Counted from the first letter of the stretch, positions 1 to 8,421 are shown. The stretch: 64,000 nucleotides of DNA from Neisseria sp. DTU_2020_1000833_1_SI_GRL_NUU_006 (GCA_032388755.1 CP135593.1:1488001-1552000), one strand, 5' to 3'. Program-made: numbers and translations. Notes: generated from the letters alone by a model not told the origin.

Positions 1-1137
1 TTCGGTAGCGCGTTCGATGGCGTCAGCCTGCAAACGGTAATCCACGCCGCGCTCAAAGCGGAACGACGAATCCGAGCCAAAACCGTATTGGCGAGATTTG
101 CCGGCAATGATTTCAGGCGCAAACCAAGCCGCTTCCAGCACGATATTTTGCGTGTCGTCTGAAACTGCACTCGCTGCGCCGCCCATCAGACCCGCCAAAC
201 TCAACGCGCCTTTTTCGTCGGCCACCACCAGCGTATTTTCAGACAGAGAGACGGTTTTCTCGTTCAGGCATTCCAGCGTTTCACCCTCTTGCGCGCGGCG
301 GATGTGCAGGCTGCCTGAAAGTTTGTCGGCATCGAAAACATGCATCGGCTGACCGATTTCCAGCATTACATAATTGCCAATGTCCACCAGCGCGGAAATA
401 CTGCGGATACCGCTGCGCTCCAAACGCTGCTTCATCCAATCCGGCGTAGCGGCGCGCGCGTTCACGTTTTCAATCACGCGGCTGATAAAGCGGCCGCAAT
501 CGGCAGGCGCATCAATCTGCACGGGCTGTTTGCGGCTGCCCGTGATTGGCGCAGCATGGATTGCAGGCTGCTTGAACGCGCAACCCGTCAATGCGGACAC
601 TTCGCGCGCGATGCCTTTGATGCTCAGGCAGTCGGCACGGTTCGGCGTGATTTTCAGCGTGAAGACCGTGTCGTCCAAATCCAGATATTCGCGGATGTTT
701 GTGCCAACGGGAGCATCTTGCGGCAGAATGTGCAGGCCGTTCACGCCGTCGTCGGGCAGTCCGAGTTCATCGGTGGAACACAACATTCCGTTCGACACCA
801 CGCCCCGCATCTTGGTCGGCTTGATTTTGAAATTGCCCGGCAACACCGCACCCGGCAATGAACACGGCACTTTGATGCCCGCTTTCACATTCGGCGCACC
901 GCACACAATCTGCACCAACTCGCCCGTACCCGCATCGACTTGGGTAACGTTCAAACGGTCGGCATCAGGATGTTTTTCAACGGATTTCACTTCAGCAATT
1001 ACCACGCCTGTAAACGCAGGTGCGGCAGTCTCGGCTTCTTCCACTTCCAAGCCGGACATGGTTAACAGGTGTTCCAGCTTATCGGCGGAAAGTTCGGTAT
1101 CGGCTTGGGTTTTCAGCCATGAGTAGGAGAATTGCAT
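1..1137 (-). CDS. pheT: Phenylalanyl-tRNA synthetase beta subunit, partial (3' end outside window)
   Basis: PheT is the large subunit of the alpha2-beta2 enzyme that charges tRNA-Phe. The first 379 codons are present, starting at the ATG at 1135-1137 (MQFSYSWLKTQAD...). The N-terminal tRNA-binding EMAP/OB-type domain is visible (about residues 40-150, with the motif HPDADRLNVTQVD), followed by the start of the B3/B4 editing module. The protein is open at window position 1, so the C-terminal catalytic-like and anticodon-binding domains cannot be seen. It is normally cotranscribed directly with pheS; here a foreign gene at 1280-2254 separates them. Family assignment is secure. Confidence 0.97.
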   Translation of the reverse strand, partial: MQFSYSWLKTQADTELSADKLEHLLTMSGLEVEEAETAAPAFTGVVIAEVKSVEKHPDADRLNVTQVDAGTGELVQIVCGAPNVKAGIKVPCSLPGAVLPGNFKIKPTKMRGVVSNGMLCSTDELGLPDDGVNGLHILPQDAPVGTNIREYLDLDDTVFTLKITPNRADCLSIKGIAREVSALTGCAFKQPAIHAAPITGSRKQPVQIDAPADCGRFISRVIENVNARAATPDWMKQRLERSGIRSISALVDIGNYVMLEIGQPMHVFDADKLSGSLHIRRAQEGETLECLNEKTVSLSENTLVVADEKGALSLAGLMGGAASAVSDDTQNIVLEAAWFAPEIIAGKSRQYGFGSDSSFRFERGVDYRLQADAIERATE

Positions 1138-1195
1138 GTTATGTTCTCAATCAACTAATTAACTTTTTATCAGATTTTGTTTTCAGACGGCGTTT

Positions 1196-1260
1196 AAGGC
1201 TACCTGAAAATGTGCAGGCTGCTTTTACTTTGTTGAAGTCAATGCTCTCAGGTAGCCTTT
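1196..1260 (-). terminator. Inverted pair of AGGCTACCTGA uptake-like sequences
   Basis: AAAGGCTACCTGA-type arms at about 1195-1208 and 1248-1260 face each other just beyond the stop of the 1280-2254 gene, so they can form its terminator hairpin. The dialect matches the Eikenella-type DUS (AGGCTACCTGAA) and not the AGGTCGTCTGAA of the rest of the window. A GTGCAGGCTGCTTTT motif at 1212-1226 lies in the loop. Confidence 0.6.
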
Positions 1261-1279
1261 GCTTTGGGATTGCAGCCGT

Positions 1280-2254
1280 TTATTTCAAAGTAGCCTGCAA
1301 CATGGTAATGGTATCCAAATATTTTTGCAGCTTGTCTACCGTCAAAATCTCATCGAACTCACTGCTAAATCGCGCAGGATATTGTGGCTCAAAATCGGTA
1401 ACAGTCTTTAGAAATTGTGCGAAATTGGGATTTTTATCCGCCAATTCGTACACCACCGAATAATCCATTTTCTCTTTAAATCTCGCAGGCGACAAAATTA
1501 CACTTTTCTCAATATTATCAATATTCAAATGGATAATCCCAATACCAAAACTCTGGCTTAGCTTTTGCAGTGCCTCAATAAACTGGCTATCCTGTTTAAT
1601 GTGTAAAGCCACCAAATAGCCTTCATTCGCCCAACTGGAATTACTCACCGCCTGAAAGAAATATTCCTTGTAATTGGAAGTATTTAATTCTTTTTTCAGC
1701 TCAAACGAAAAAATCTTGATTGGTGAAATATCAAATTTCTTAATAAACGGCAACACATTGTTTTTCTGGTAATTAGCGTATTCAAAATTCACCGCCACCA
1801 TATCAGGATACAGCCATTTATCTTCGCCTTTCTGCCCTTTGGAACTTTCTTCGTGAAAAATCGTTTTGGGATAGGCTTGGAAATAATCACTATGTTTTAA
1901 AAAATGTGCCAAAACTGGGTGCAAATCGCGTTCGTGGAACGTGGATTTCTTGGTATGAGTAAGGGAGACAGGCTGCTTTGAGGCGTGGTTAAACTGGTGT
2001 TTTAAAATGTATTGCTTAGGCTTGGTATTTGGGATCTCGACAAAATGCTCTTTATCGGTACGAATCCGTGCGTTAAATGTGGCAGACGGCGTTTTACCCG
2101 AGAATGTCTGCGTTATCTCATCAAATGTTTTTAACTGAAAATGCAGTTTATTCTGTAAGACAAATTCCCACAATTCAGTTGGCGTTATCGGACGATTCAC
2201 CATTTCCATTGCCAACACCGCTAATTCTACAAACCCTAGTTTTCCGTCATCCAT
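1280..2254 (-). CDS. HARE-HTH plus PD-(D/E)XK nuclease-like protein inserted between pheS and pheT (HrgA-like)
   Basis: 324 residues. Residues 5-65 (GFVELAVLAMEMVNRPITPTELW...SATFNARI) look like a HARE winged-helix domain, a fold found in restriction endonucleases and chromatin proteins. Further on there is a PD at 150-151 and an ELK at 185-187 followed by Q201, the spacing of a PD-(D/E)XK nuclease core. It resembles the HrgA/COG2958 group as I remember it; HrgA replaces a restriction gene in Helicobacter. The pheS-pheT gap is a known neisserial minimal mobile element that swaps restriction-modification genes. The gene is much more AT-rich than its neighbours and flanked by foreign-dialect uptake sequences. 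No methyltransferase accompanies it. Nuclease activity is inferred, not shown. Confidence 0.75.
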   Translation of the reverse strand: MDDGKLGFVELAVLAMEMVNRPITPTELWEFVLQNKLHFQLKTFDEITQTFSGKTPSATFNARIRTDKEHFVEIPNTKPKQYILKHQFNHASKQPVSLTHTKKSTFHERDLHPVLAHFLKHSDYFQAYPKTIFHEESSKGQKGEDKWLYPDMVAVNFEYANYQKNNVLPFIKKFDISPIKIFSFELKKELNTSNYKEYFFQAVSNSSWANEGYLVALHIKQDSQFIEALQKLSQSFGIGIIHLNIDNIEKSVILSPARFKEKMDYSVVYELADKNPNFAQFLKTVTDFEPQYPARFSSEFDEILTVDKLQKYLDTITMLQATLK

Positions 2255-2275
2255 GCTCTAACTCCATTCCAATGG

Positions 2276-2313
2276 AAAAGGCTACCTGAAAACAAGTGCA
2301 GGCTGCTTTTTTC
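2276..2313. repeat. Foreign-dialect uptake sequence plus GTGCAGGCTGC motif, right flank of the insert
   Basis: AAAAGGCTACCTGAAAA at 2276-2292 followed by AGTGCAGGCTGCTTTTTT at 2295-2312. The same two motifs in the same order and orientation occur at 1196-1226 on the other side of the inserted gene, so the insert is bracketed by imperfect direct repeats of about 31 bp. Confidence 0.7.
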
Positions 2314-2334
2314 ATTTTCGGATAATCTGCATAA

Positions 2335-3327
2335 TCATTTCGTAAACTGCTTTAAAAAGTTCAAATCGTTATCAAAAAACAGTCGCAGATCGTTCACGTT
2401 GTAACGCAACATAGCAAAACGGTCGAGGCCAATGCCGAAGGCGAAACCGGTGTATTTTTCGGGATCGATATTCACGTTTTTCAACACGTTGGGATGCACC
2501 ATGCCGCAGCCGCCGACTTCCAGCCATTTGCCGTTTTCGCCCATGATGTCGATTTCGGCGGACGGTTCGGTAAACGGGAAGAAAGACGGACGGAAACGTA
2601 CTTGCAAATCATCGCGTTCAAAAAAGCGGCGGATAAAATCGGTGAACACGGCTTTCAAATCGGCGAAGGTTACGCCCTCTTCCACCCACAAGCCTTCGGC
2701 TTGGTGGAACATAGGCGAGTGCGTAGCGTCGCTGTCCACGCGGTAAACGCGGCCGGGGGCGATAATGCGGATGGGCGGCTCTTTTTTGTCGAGCATGTAG
2801 CGGATTTGAATCGGTGAAGTGTGCGTGCGCAAAACATCGCCGTTTTCAACGTAGAACGTATCCTGCATGGCGCGTGCCGGGTGGTTTGCGGGGATGTTCA
2901 GGGCTTGGAAGTTGTGGAAATCGTCTTCGATTTCCGGGCCGTCTGCCACTTCAAAGCCCATACCGCGAAAGAGTTCGACCACGCGCTGCAAAGTCAGGGT
3001 TACGGGATGCAGACCGCCATTTTCCTGCGCGCGTCCGGGCAGGGTAATATCGAGTGCTTCGGCAGCAAGCTGGGCTTGCAGTTTGGCTTCGTTGAGGGCA
3101 TCGCGTTTATTGTTAAAGGCCGTCTGAAACTGGTTTTTGCACTCATTGATATGCGCACCTATGGTTTTGCGCTCTTCAGGCGACATTTGACCTAAGGTTT
3201 TCAGAAGTCCGGTCAACTCGCCGGTTTTACCAAGATAACGGGCTTTGATTTGTTCTAGAGCGTTGAAGTCTTGCGCGGCTTCTACTGCGGCAATGCCTTC
3301 TGCAACGATACGGTTTACATTTTCCAT
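2335..3327 (-). CDS. pheS: Phenylalanyl-tRNA synthetase alpha subunit
   Basis: PheS is the catalytic subunit of the cytoplasmic alpha2-beta2 synthetase. I chose the ATG at 3325-3327 (MENVNRIVAEG...), giving 330 residues, the usual size; an upstream in-frame start at 3372 would run through an uptake sequence. An N-terminal coiled coil (about 1-90) precedes the class II core: motif 2 region around FRPSFFPFTEPSAEID and motif 3 GFAFGIGLDRFAMLRY near the C-terminus. It lies downstream of rplT and is separated from pheT by the insert at 1280-2254, so pheS/pheT stoichiometry must tolerate an extra cistron or read-through. Confidence 0.98.
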   Translation of the reverse strand: MENVNRIVAEGIAAVEAAQDFNALEQIKARYLGKTGELTGLLKTLGQMSPEERKTIGAHINECKNQFQTAFNNKRDALNEAKLQAQLAAEALDITLPGRAQENGGLHPVTLTLQRVVELFRGMGFEVADGPEIEDDFHNFQALNIPANHPARAMQDTFYVENGDVLRTHTSPIQIRYMLDKKEPPIRIIAPGRVYRVDSDATHSPMFHQAEGLWVEEGVTFADLKAVFTDFIRRFFERDDLQVRFRPSFFPFTEPSAEIDIMGENGKWLEVGGCGMVHPNVLKNVNIDPEKYTGFAFGIGLDRFAMLRYNVNDLRLFFDNDLNFLKQFTK

Positions 3328-3357
3328 AGTGGTTTTATCGTCTGTCGGTTGATGATG

Positions 3358-3419
3358 GGTCGTCTGAAACAATGAGGTCGCCTGTATGGTTTGGTATTGC
3401 CAAACTTTTCAGACGACCT
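3358..3419. repeat. Spaced inverted pair of DNA uptake sequences
   Basis: GGTCGTCTGAAAC at 3358-3370 faces TTTCAGACGACC at 3408-3419 across about 38 bp, between rplT and pheS. The loop is too long to be confident of termination. Confidence 0.6.
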
Positions 3420-3534
3420 TTTATCGTTTACGGCCAATCCGTTTGATAGAATCGGCGTATTTTAGCGCAAATCAATTCAAAAAAATAGACTTTAAAGAAA
3501 GAAAATCAATCACATAGACTTTATTCAAACAAAG

Positions 3535-3562
3535 AAAAAAGGAAGCCGTAGCTTCCTTTTTA
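3535..3562 (-). terminator. Rho-independent terminator after rplT
   Basis: Stem GGAAGC/GCTTCC (3541-3546 with 3551-3556, loop CGTA), extended by A/T tracts on both sides. It lies immediately after the rplT stop and does not use uptake sequences. Confidence 0.8.
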
Positions 3563-3573
3563 AATTTTTTGGA

Positions 3574-3933
3574 TTAAGCAGCCAAAGCAGCTTTAGCTTT
3601 CTCAACCAATTGTGCAAAAGCGGCTTTATCGAATACAGCCAAATCAGCCAATACTTTACGGTCGATTTCGATAGAGGCGCGTTTCAGACCGTTCATGAAT
3701 TTGCTGTAAGACAGACCATTTTCACGGGCACCTGCATTGATACGGACAATCCACAATTGACGGAATTGGCGTTTGCGTTGACGACGGTCACGGTATGCGT
3801 ATTGACCGGCTTTCATTACCGCTTGCTTGGCAACGCGGTATACGTTTTTACGACGACCGCGGTAACCTTTGGCTAACGCGAAGATTTTTTGGTGACGGGC
3901 ACGAGCGGTTACACCGCGTTTTACGCGTGGCAT
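3574..3933 (-). CDS. rplT: 50S ribosomal protein L20
   Basis: L20 binds 23S rRNA early in large-subunit assembly. 119 residues starting MPRVKRGVTARARH, full length, with the typical basic N-terminal arm and the conserved QLWIVRINAGAR and KFMNGLKRASIEIDRKVLADLA blocks. It follows rpmI by 12 bp, as in nearly all bacteria. In E. coli L20 represses its own operon; whether that holds here cannot be seen from the sequence. Confidence 0.99.
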   Translation of the reverse strand: MPRVKRGVTARARHQKIFALAKGYRGRRKNVYRVAKQAVMKAGQYAYRDRRQRKRQFRQLWIVRINAGARENGLSYSKFMNGLKRASIEIDRKVLADLAVFDKAAFAQLVEKAKAALAA

Positions 3934-3945
3934 ATTCTAAACTCC

Positions 3946-4143
3946 TTAAGCGTAGGGTAACATTTTAGCAACAGAAGCCAAATCGCGATCGTTTACCATA
4001 GAGGTACCACGCAGTTGGCGTTTGTTTTTAGTGGTCTTTTTAGTCAAGATGTGGCGTTTGAACGCATGAGCGCGTTTTACACCGCCGTTACCCAGTACTT
4101 TGAAGCGTTTTTTCGCGCTAGACTTGGTTTTCATTTTAGGCAT
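3946..4143 (-). CDS. rpmI: 50S ribosomal protein L35
   Basis: 65 residues starting at the ATG at 4141-4143 ([20 protein letters not shown]); an in-frame upstream extension to 4239 is not part of the L35 family. The [21 protein letters not shown] core is intact. It lies between infC (146 bp upstream) and rplT in the conserved infC-rpmI-rplT order. Confidence 0.99.
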
Positions 4144-4289
4144 GGGAAAACTCCATTCGTTATTAGATAAGGCATCAGGGGGTTTTAAAACATTGGTTTC
4201 AAACACTTGAACCCAAAATGCCACGGTTTTTGCCGCCAATCAAAAGCTTACTCCGAAGCGGCAATCGGGGTAAGCTGAAAATTATAACT

Positions 4290-4811
4290 TTATTTTTTCT
4301 TCGGTGCAATCATCATCACCATTTGACGGCCTTCCATTTTAGGGAAGGATTCGATTTGAGCCACTTCCGCCAAATCCTCTTTTACGCGCTCTAAAAGTTG
4401 CGCACCGAGTTGCTGGTGAGCCATTTCACGCCCGCGGAAACGAAGCGTAACTTTGACTTTATCGCCGTCAGCCAAGAAGCGGTTGATGTTGCGCATTTTG
4501 ATTTGATAATCGCCTTCATCGGTACCCGGACGGAATTTGATTTCCTTAATTTGTACCTGCTTCTGGTTTTTCTTGGCTTCGTCGCGTTTCTTGGCTTGTT
4601 GGTATTTATATTTACCGTAATCCATCAGTTTGCACACAGGCGGTTTGGCAGTAGGGGAAATCTCTACCAAATCCACATCCTGCTCTTCGGCCATGGCCAA
4701 AGCTTCACGAACCGATACGACACCAAGCTGTTCGCCTGACTCACTGATTAAACGCACTTCTTTAGCGGTAATTTCGCCATTGATTCGTGCTTCGCGTTCT
4801 TGAGCGATGAT
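4290..4811 (-). CDS. infC: Translation initiation factor IF-3 (rare AUC start codon)
   Basis: IF-3 binds the 30S subunit and rejects non-canonical start codons. The reading frame has no ATG in the right place: it begins with ATC at 4809-4811, preceded at five bases by AGGAG (ATC ATC GCT CAA..., M-I-A-Q-E-R-E-A-R). This gives 173 residues, the normal neisserial length. A GTG at 4757 is internal and would delete about 18 conserved residues. A rare start (AUU in E. coli) is the known basis of IF-3 autoregulation, and the AUC here implies the same. The gene follows thrS by 17 bp. Confidence 0.96.
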   Translation of the reverse strand: MIAQEREARINGEITAKEVRLISESGEQLGVVSVREALAMAEEQDVDLVEISPTAKPPVCKLMDYGKYKYQQAKKRDEAKKNQKQVQIKEIKFRPGTDEGDYQIKMRNINRFLADGDKVKVTLRFRGREMAHQQLGAQLLERVKEDLAEVAQIESFPKMEGRQMVMMIAPKKK

Positions 4812-4828
4812 GAATACTCCTATAAAAA

Positions 4829-6742
4829 TTAATGGTTGACGAGGGCGTCTGCGATTTCTTGCTGCAGTTGCGCAATGAAATCATCCAAATCCAAAGAACC
4901 CAAGTCTTCTGCTTTGCGGCGCACAGCCACTTTGTTTTCTTGCTTCTCTTTATCGCCGACAACGATTTGATAAGGGAAGCGGTATTGGCTGTTATCACGG
5001 ATTTTGTAACCGATTTTTTCGTTACGCAAATCCAGCTCTACACGGAAGCCAGCAGCCTGCAATTTGGCAGCCACTTCACGGCAGTAATCTGCTTGATTTT
5101 CGGTGATATTCATAATCACCATTTGAACCGGCGCCAACCATAGTGGGAAAGAACCTGCATGGTTTTCAATCAAAATACCGATAAATCGTTCCAAAGAACC
5201 CAAAATGGCTCGGTGCAACATTACCGGACGGGCGCGGTCATTGTTTTCGGTTACATATTCTGCATCTAAACGTTCCGGCAATACAAAGTCCAGTTGCAGC
5301 GTACCACACTGCCAAGAACGTCCCAATGCATCTTTAACATGATATTCGATTTTAGGTCCGTAGAACGCACCTTCACTCGGCAATTCGCCCCATTCCACGC
5401 CGCAAGCAGTCAATGCTTCGCGCAGGCCTTGTTCTGCCTTATCCCAGACGTCGTCTGAACCGGCACGCTTCTCAGGACGCAGTGAAAGTTTGACGGACAC
5501 ATCATGGAAACCGAATTGCTTGTAAATACGAACCAGCAATTCATTGAATGCCCGCGCTTCGCTGACGATTTGATCTTCGGTACAGAAAATATGCGCATCG
5601 TCTTGTACAAAACCTCGGACACGCATCAGTCCATGTAATGCACCGCTCGGCTCGTTGCGATGGCAAGAACCAAATTCTGCTAAACGCATTGGCAAATCGC
5701 GGTACGAGCGCAGACCGTTATTGAAAATCTGAACATGTCCCGGGCAGTTCATCGGTTTAACCGCGTATTCGCGCTTTTCCGAACTGGTTACGAACATATT
5801 GTCTTTGTAGTTATCCCAGTGACCGGATTTTTCCCAAAAGGTTTTATCCATGATTTGGGGGGTTTTGACTTCTTTGTAACCGGCAGCATTCAGCTCTTTA
5901 CGCATATGCTGCTCGATAGTCTGCCACAAAGCCCAACCTTTGGGATGCCAAAACACCATACCCGGCGCTTCGTCCTGCAAGTGGAACAAATCCAGTTGCT
6001 TGCCCAATTTGCGGTGGTCGCGTTTTTCTGCTTCTTCAATACGCTGGATATAGGCTTTTAATTCATCTTTCGTCGCCCAAGCAGTGCCGTAAATACGTTG
6101 CAGCATTTCATTATTGCTGTCACCACGCCAGTATGCACCTGCCAGCTTGGTCAGCTTGAAGTTTTTCAGGAAGCGGGTGTTCGGAACGTGCGGACCGCGG
6201 CACATATCGACATATTCCTGATGATGATACATACCCATTGCTTCAACTTCGGGCATATCTTCAATCAGGCGCAGCTTATATTCTTCACCGCGATCTTGGA
6301 AAATTTTGATGGTTTCGGCTCGCGGAGTCATGATTTTGATTACATCATAATCTTGTGCAATCAATTCTTTCATACGCGCTTCGATGGCAGCAACATCTTC
6401 AGGCGTAAACGGTTTTTCCGTAGCAATATCGTAATAAAAGCCCTCTTCAATGACGGGGCCGATAACCATTTTTGCATTAGGATAGAGCTGCTTGACCGCA
6501 TGACCGACAAGGTGGGCGCAAGAGTGGCGGATGATTTCAACGCCTTCTTGGTCTTTCGGGGTAATGATTTGGACGGTTGAATCTTCGGTAATCGGATCGC
6601 ACGCATCGACCAATTTGCCGTTTACCTTACCCGCCACTGTCGCCTTCGCCAAACCTGCTCCGATAGACGCGGCAATCTGTGCCACGGTAACGGGCGATTC
6701 GTATTGGCGGACTGAGCCGTCCGGCAAGGTAATGTTCAACAT
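4829..6742 (-). CDS. thrS: Threonyl-tRNA synthetase
   Basis: 637 residues from the ATG at 6740-6742 (MLNITLPDGSVRQ...); a TTG one codon earlier is less likely. Domains in order: TGS (1-62), the SAD editing domain with the HSCAHLVGHA motif (about 74-83) and the later CRGPHVPNT zinc-site segment, the class II catalytic core (MNCPGHVQIF; LAEFGSCHRNEPSGALHGLMRVRGF), and the anticodon-binding domain (from about 530). It heads the thrS-infC-rpmI-rplT-pheS cluster. The tRNA-Val gene and a hairpin lie just upstream, so thrS may be read through from the tRNA promoter. Confidence 0.99.
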   Translation of the reverse strand: MLNITLPDGSVRQYESPVTVAQIAASIGAGLAKATVAGKVNGKLVDACDPITEDSTVQIITPKDQEGVEIIRHSCAHLVGHAVKQLYPNAKMVIGPVIEEGFYYDIATEKPFTPEDVAAIEARMKELIAQDYDVIKIMTPRAETIKIFQDRGEEYKLRLIEDMPEVEAMGMYHHQEYVDMCRGPHVPNTRFLKNFKLTKLAGAYWRGDSNNEMLQRIYGTAWATKDELKAYIQRIEEAEKRDHRKLGKQLDLFHLQDEAPGMVFWHPKGWALWQTIEQHMRKELNAAGYKEVKTPQIMDKTFWEKSGHWDNYKDNMFVTSSEKREYAVKPMNCPGHVQIFNNGLRSYRDLPMRLAEFGSCHRNEPSGALHGLMRVRGFVQDDAHIFCTEDQIVSEARAFNELLVRIYKQFGFHDVSVKLSLRPEKRAGSDDVWDKAEQGLREALTACGVEWGELPSEGAFYGPKIEYHVKDALGRSWQCGTLQLDFVLPERLDAEYVTENNDRARPVMLHRAILGSLERFIGILIENHAGSFPLWLAPVQMVIMNITENQADYCREVAAKLQAAGFRVELDLRNEKIGYKIRDNSQYRFPYQIVVGDKEKQENKVAVRRKAEDLGSLDLDDFIAQLQQEIADALVNH

Positions 6743-6762
6743 CAAAAAAGCTCCAAAACATT

Positions 6763-6787
6763 AAAAAATAACGGCATAAATGCCGTT
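6763..6787 (-). terminator. Hairpin with T-tract between tRNA-Val and thrS
   Basis: On the minus strand AACGGCAT...ATGCCGTT is followed by ATTTTTT, a compact Rho-independent terminator after tRNA-Val and 20 bp before the thrS start. It may act as a partial terminator or attenuator for thrS. Confidence 0.7.
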
Positions 6788-6796
6788 TGGGAAATT

Positions 6797-6873
6797 TGGT
6801 AGGCACGATTGGATTCGAACCAACGACCCCCACCATGTCAAGGTGGTGCTCTAACCAACTGAGCTACGTGCCT
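6797..6873 (-). tRNA. tRNA-Val (anticodon GAC)
   Basis: 77-nt cloverleaf including an encoded 3' CCA. Acceptor arms are AGGCACG/CGTGCCT, D-arm GCTCAGTTGGTTAGAGC, anticodon stem CCACC/GGTGG around the loop TTGACAT (anticodon GAC, reading GUC/GUU), and the T-loop TTCGAAT. All stems pair. Confidence 0.95.
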
Positions 6874-7128
6874 GTTTAACAGGGTTCGGATTATAGACGA
6901 TACTTTGACGCAATGGCAAGTATGAAAACGAGATTTCAGACGACATTGTCGGAACATTGTGATTTTTTTGAAACATTTTCAACAGTGAACATCTCGATAC
7001 GAATAAGGTCGTCTGAAATATTCAAACACCGCTATTGTGATGAAAATCCTTTATAATCGCGTTTTTACCTCAATCGTTTGACTGCACGGCGGCTTCGCTC
7101 GCCGTTTTCTACATTATAGATACAACCT

Positions 7129-8244
7129 ATGCTCAAATTTACCTTACACAAAAAAGACGGTCATGCCCGACGCGGCACGCTGGAACTGAACCACGGCAAA
7201 ATCGAAACACCCGTATTCATGCCGGTTGGCACTTACGGCTCGGTTAAGGCAATGAATCCGCAAAACCTGCACGATATCAAGGCACAAATTATTTTGGGCA
7301 ACACTTACCATTTATGGCTGCGTCCCGGTTTGGAAGTCATCGAACAATTCGGCGGCCTGCACGATTTTATCGGCTGGAACAAACCCATCTTGACCGACTC
7401 GGGCGGTTTTCAGGTTTTCTCGCTCTCCGACATGCGCAAACTCACTGAAGAAGGCTGTACCTTCCAAAGCCCGATCAACGGCGACAGACTCTTCCTCTCG
7501 CCCGAAATCTCCATGAAAATCCAAACCGTACTCAATTCCGACATCGTGATGCAGTTGGACGAATGCACACCCGGCGAAGCAACGCACGAACAGGCGCAAA
7601 AATCCCTGCAAATGAGCCTGCGCTGGGCGGAACGAAGTAAAAAAGCCTTTGAAGATTTGAAGAACCCCAATGCCTTATTTGGCATCGTGCAAGGCGCGAT
7701 GTATGAAGATTTGCGTGAAGAATCACTGCGCGGACTGGAACAATTCGACTTCCCCGGTCTTGCTATCGGCGGTCTGTCCGTCGGCGAACCCAAACCCGAA
7801 ATGTACCGCATGCTGCGCGCCGTCGGCCCGATTTTGCCCGAACACAAACCACATTACCTGATGGGCGTCGGCACGCCGGAAGACCTCGTTTACGGCGTGG
7901 CACACGGCGTGGACATGTTCGACTGCGTCATGCCTACCCGTAATGCACGCAACGGCTGGCTGTTCACCCGTTTCGGCGATTTGAAAATCAAAAACGCCAA
8001 ACACAAGCTCGACAAGCGTCCGATAGACGAAAGCTGCACCTGCTACGCCTGCCAAAACTTCAGCCGCGCCTACCTGCACCACCTGCACCGCACTGGCGAA
8101 ATCTTGGGTGCGCAACTCAACACCATCCACAACCTGCATTTCTACCAAGTCATCATGGCGGAAATGCGCGAAGCGATCGAGCAAGGGAAATTTGCAGATT
8201 GGCAGGCGCAATTCCATGAAAACCGCGCCCGCGGAGTGGATTGA
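7129..8244 (+). CDS. tgt: Queuine tRNA-ribosyltransferase
   Basis: Tgt exchanges G34 for preQ1 in tRNAs with GUN anticodons. 371 residues, full length. Nucleophile and pocket regions are present: LTDSGGFQVFSL, SDIVMQLDECTPG, GLAIGGLSVGEP and FDCVMPTRNARNG; the zinc site is seen as CTCYACQNFSRAYLHHL (C-x-C-x2-C...H). It has its own upstream region and ends in an uptake-sequence terminator. queE, another queuosine gene, lies far away at 62.9 kb. Confidence 0.99.
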   Translation: MLKFTLHKKDGHARRGTLELNHGKIETPVFMPVGTYGSVKAMNPQNLHDIKAQIILGNTYHLWLRPGLEVIEQFGGLHDFIGWNKPILTDSGGFQVFSLSDMRKLTEEGCTFQSPINGDRLFLSPEISMKIQTVLNSDIVMQLDECTPGEATHEQAQKSLQMSLRWAERSKKAFEDLKNPNALFGIVQGAMYEDLREESLRGLEQFDFPGLAIGGLSVGEPKPEMYRMLRAVGPILPEHKPHYLMGVGTPEDLVYGVAHGVDMFDCVMPTRNARNGWLFTRFGDLKIKNAKHKLDKRPIDESCTCYACQNFSRAYLHHLHRTGEILGAQLNTIHNLHFYQVIMAEMREAIEQGKFADWQAQFHENRARGVD

Positions 8245-8262
8245 GATTGAACCATGATTATC

Positions 8263-8318
8263 GAGGTCGTCTGAAAACATTTATCTTTATTGACCCTTTG
8301 CTTTTCAGACGACCTTTT
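8263..8318 (+). terminator. Inverted uptake-sequence pair after tgt
   Basis: GAGGTCGTCTGAAAA and TTTTCAGACGACCTTTT face each other with a short loop directly after the tgt stop. Confidence 0.8.
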
Positions 8319-8326
8319 GTACAAAA

Positions 8327-8397
8327 TATAGTAGATTAAATTTAAACCAGTACGGCGTTGCCTCGCCTTGTCCTGATTTAAATTTAATCCACTATAT
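8327..8397. mobile_element. Correia element, unusually short (about 70 bp)
   Basis: TIRs TATAGTAGATTAAATTTAAA and its inverse (…AATTTAATCCACTATA) bracket only the GTACGGCGTTGCCTCGCC block joined directly to TTGTCCTGAT. The middle segment present in the 107-bp copies elsewhere in the window is missing, and the left TIR has one mismatch (GTAGA for GTGGA). It lies between tgt and hemH. Confidence 0.85.
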
Positions 8398-8421
8398 CAT
8401 TCAATATTAAAGAAAGAAACC

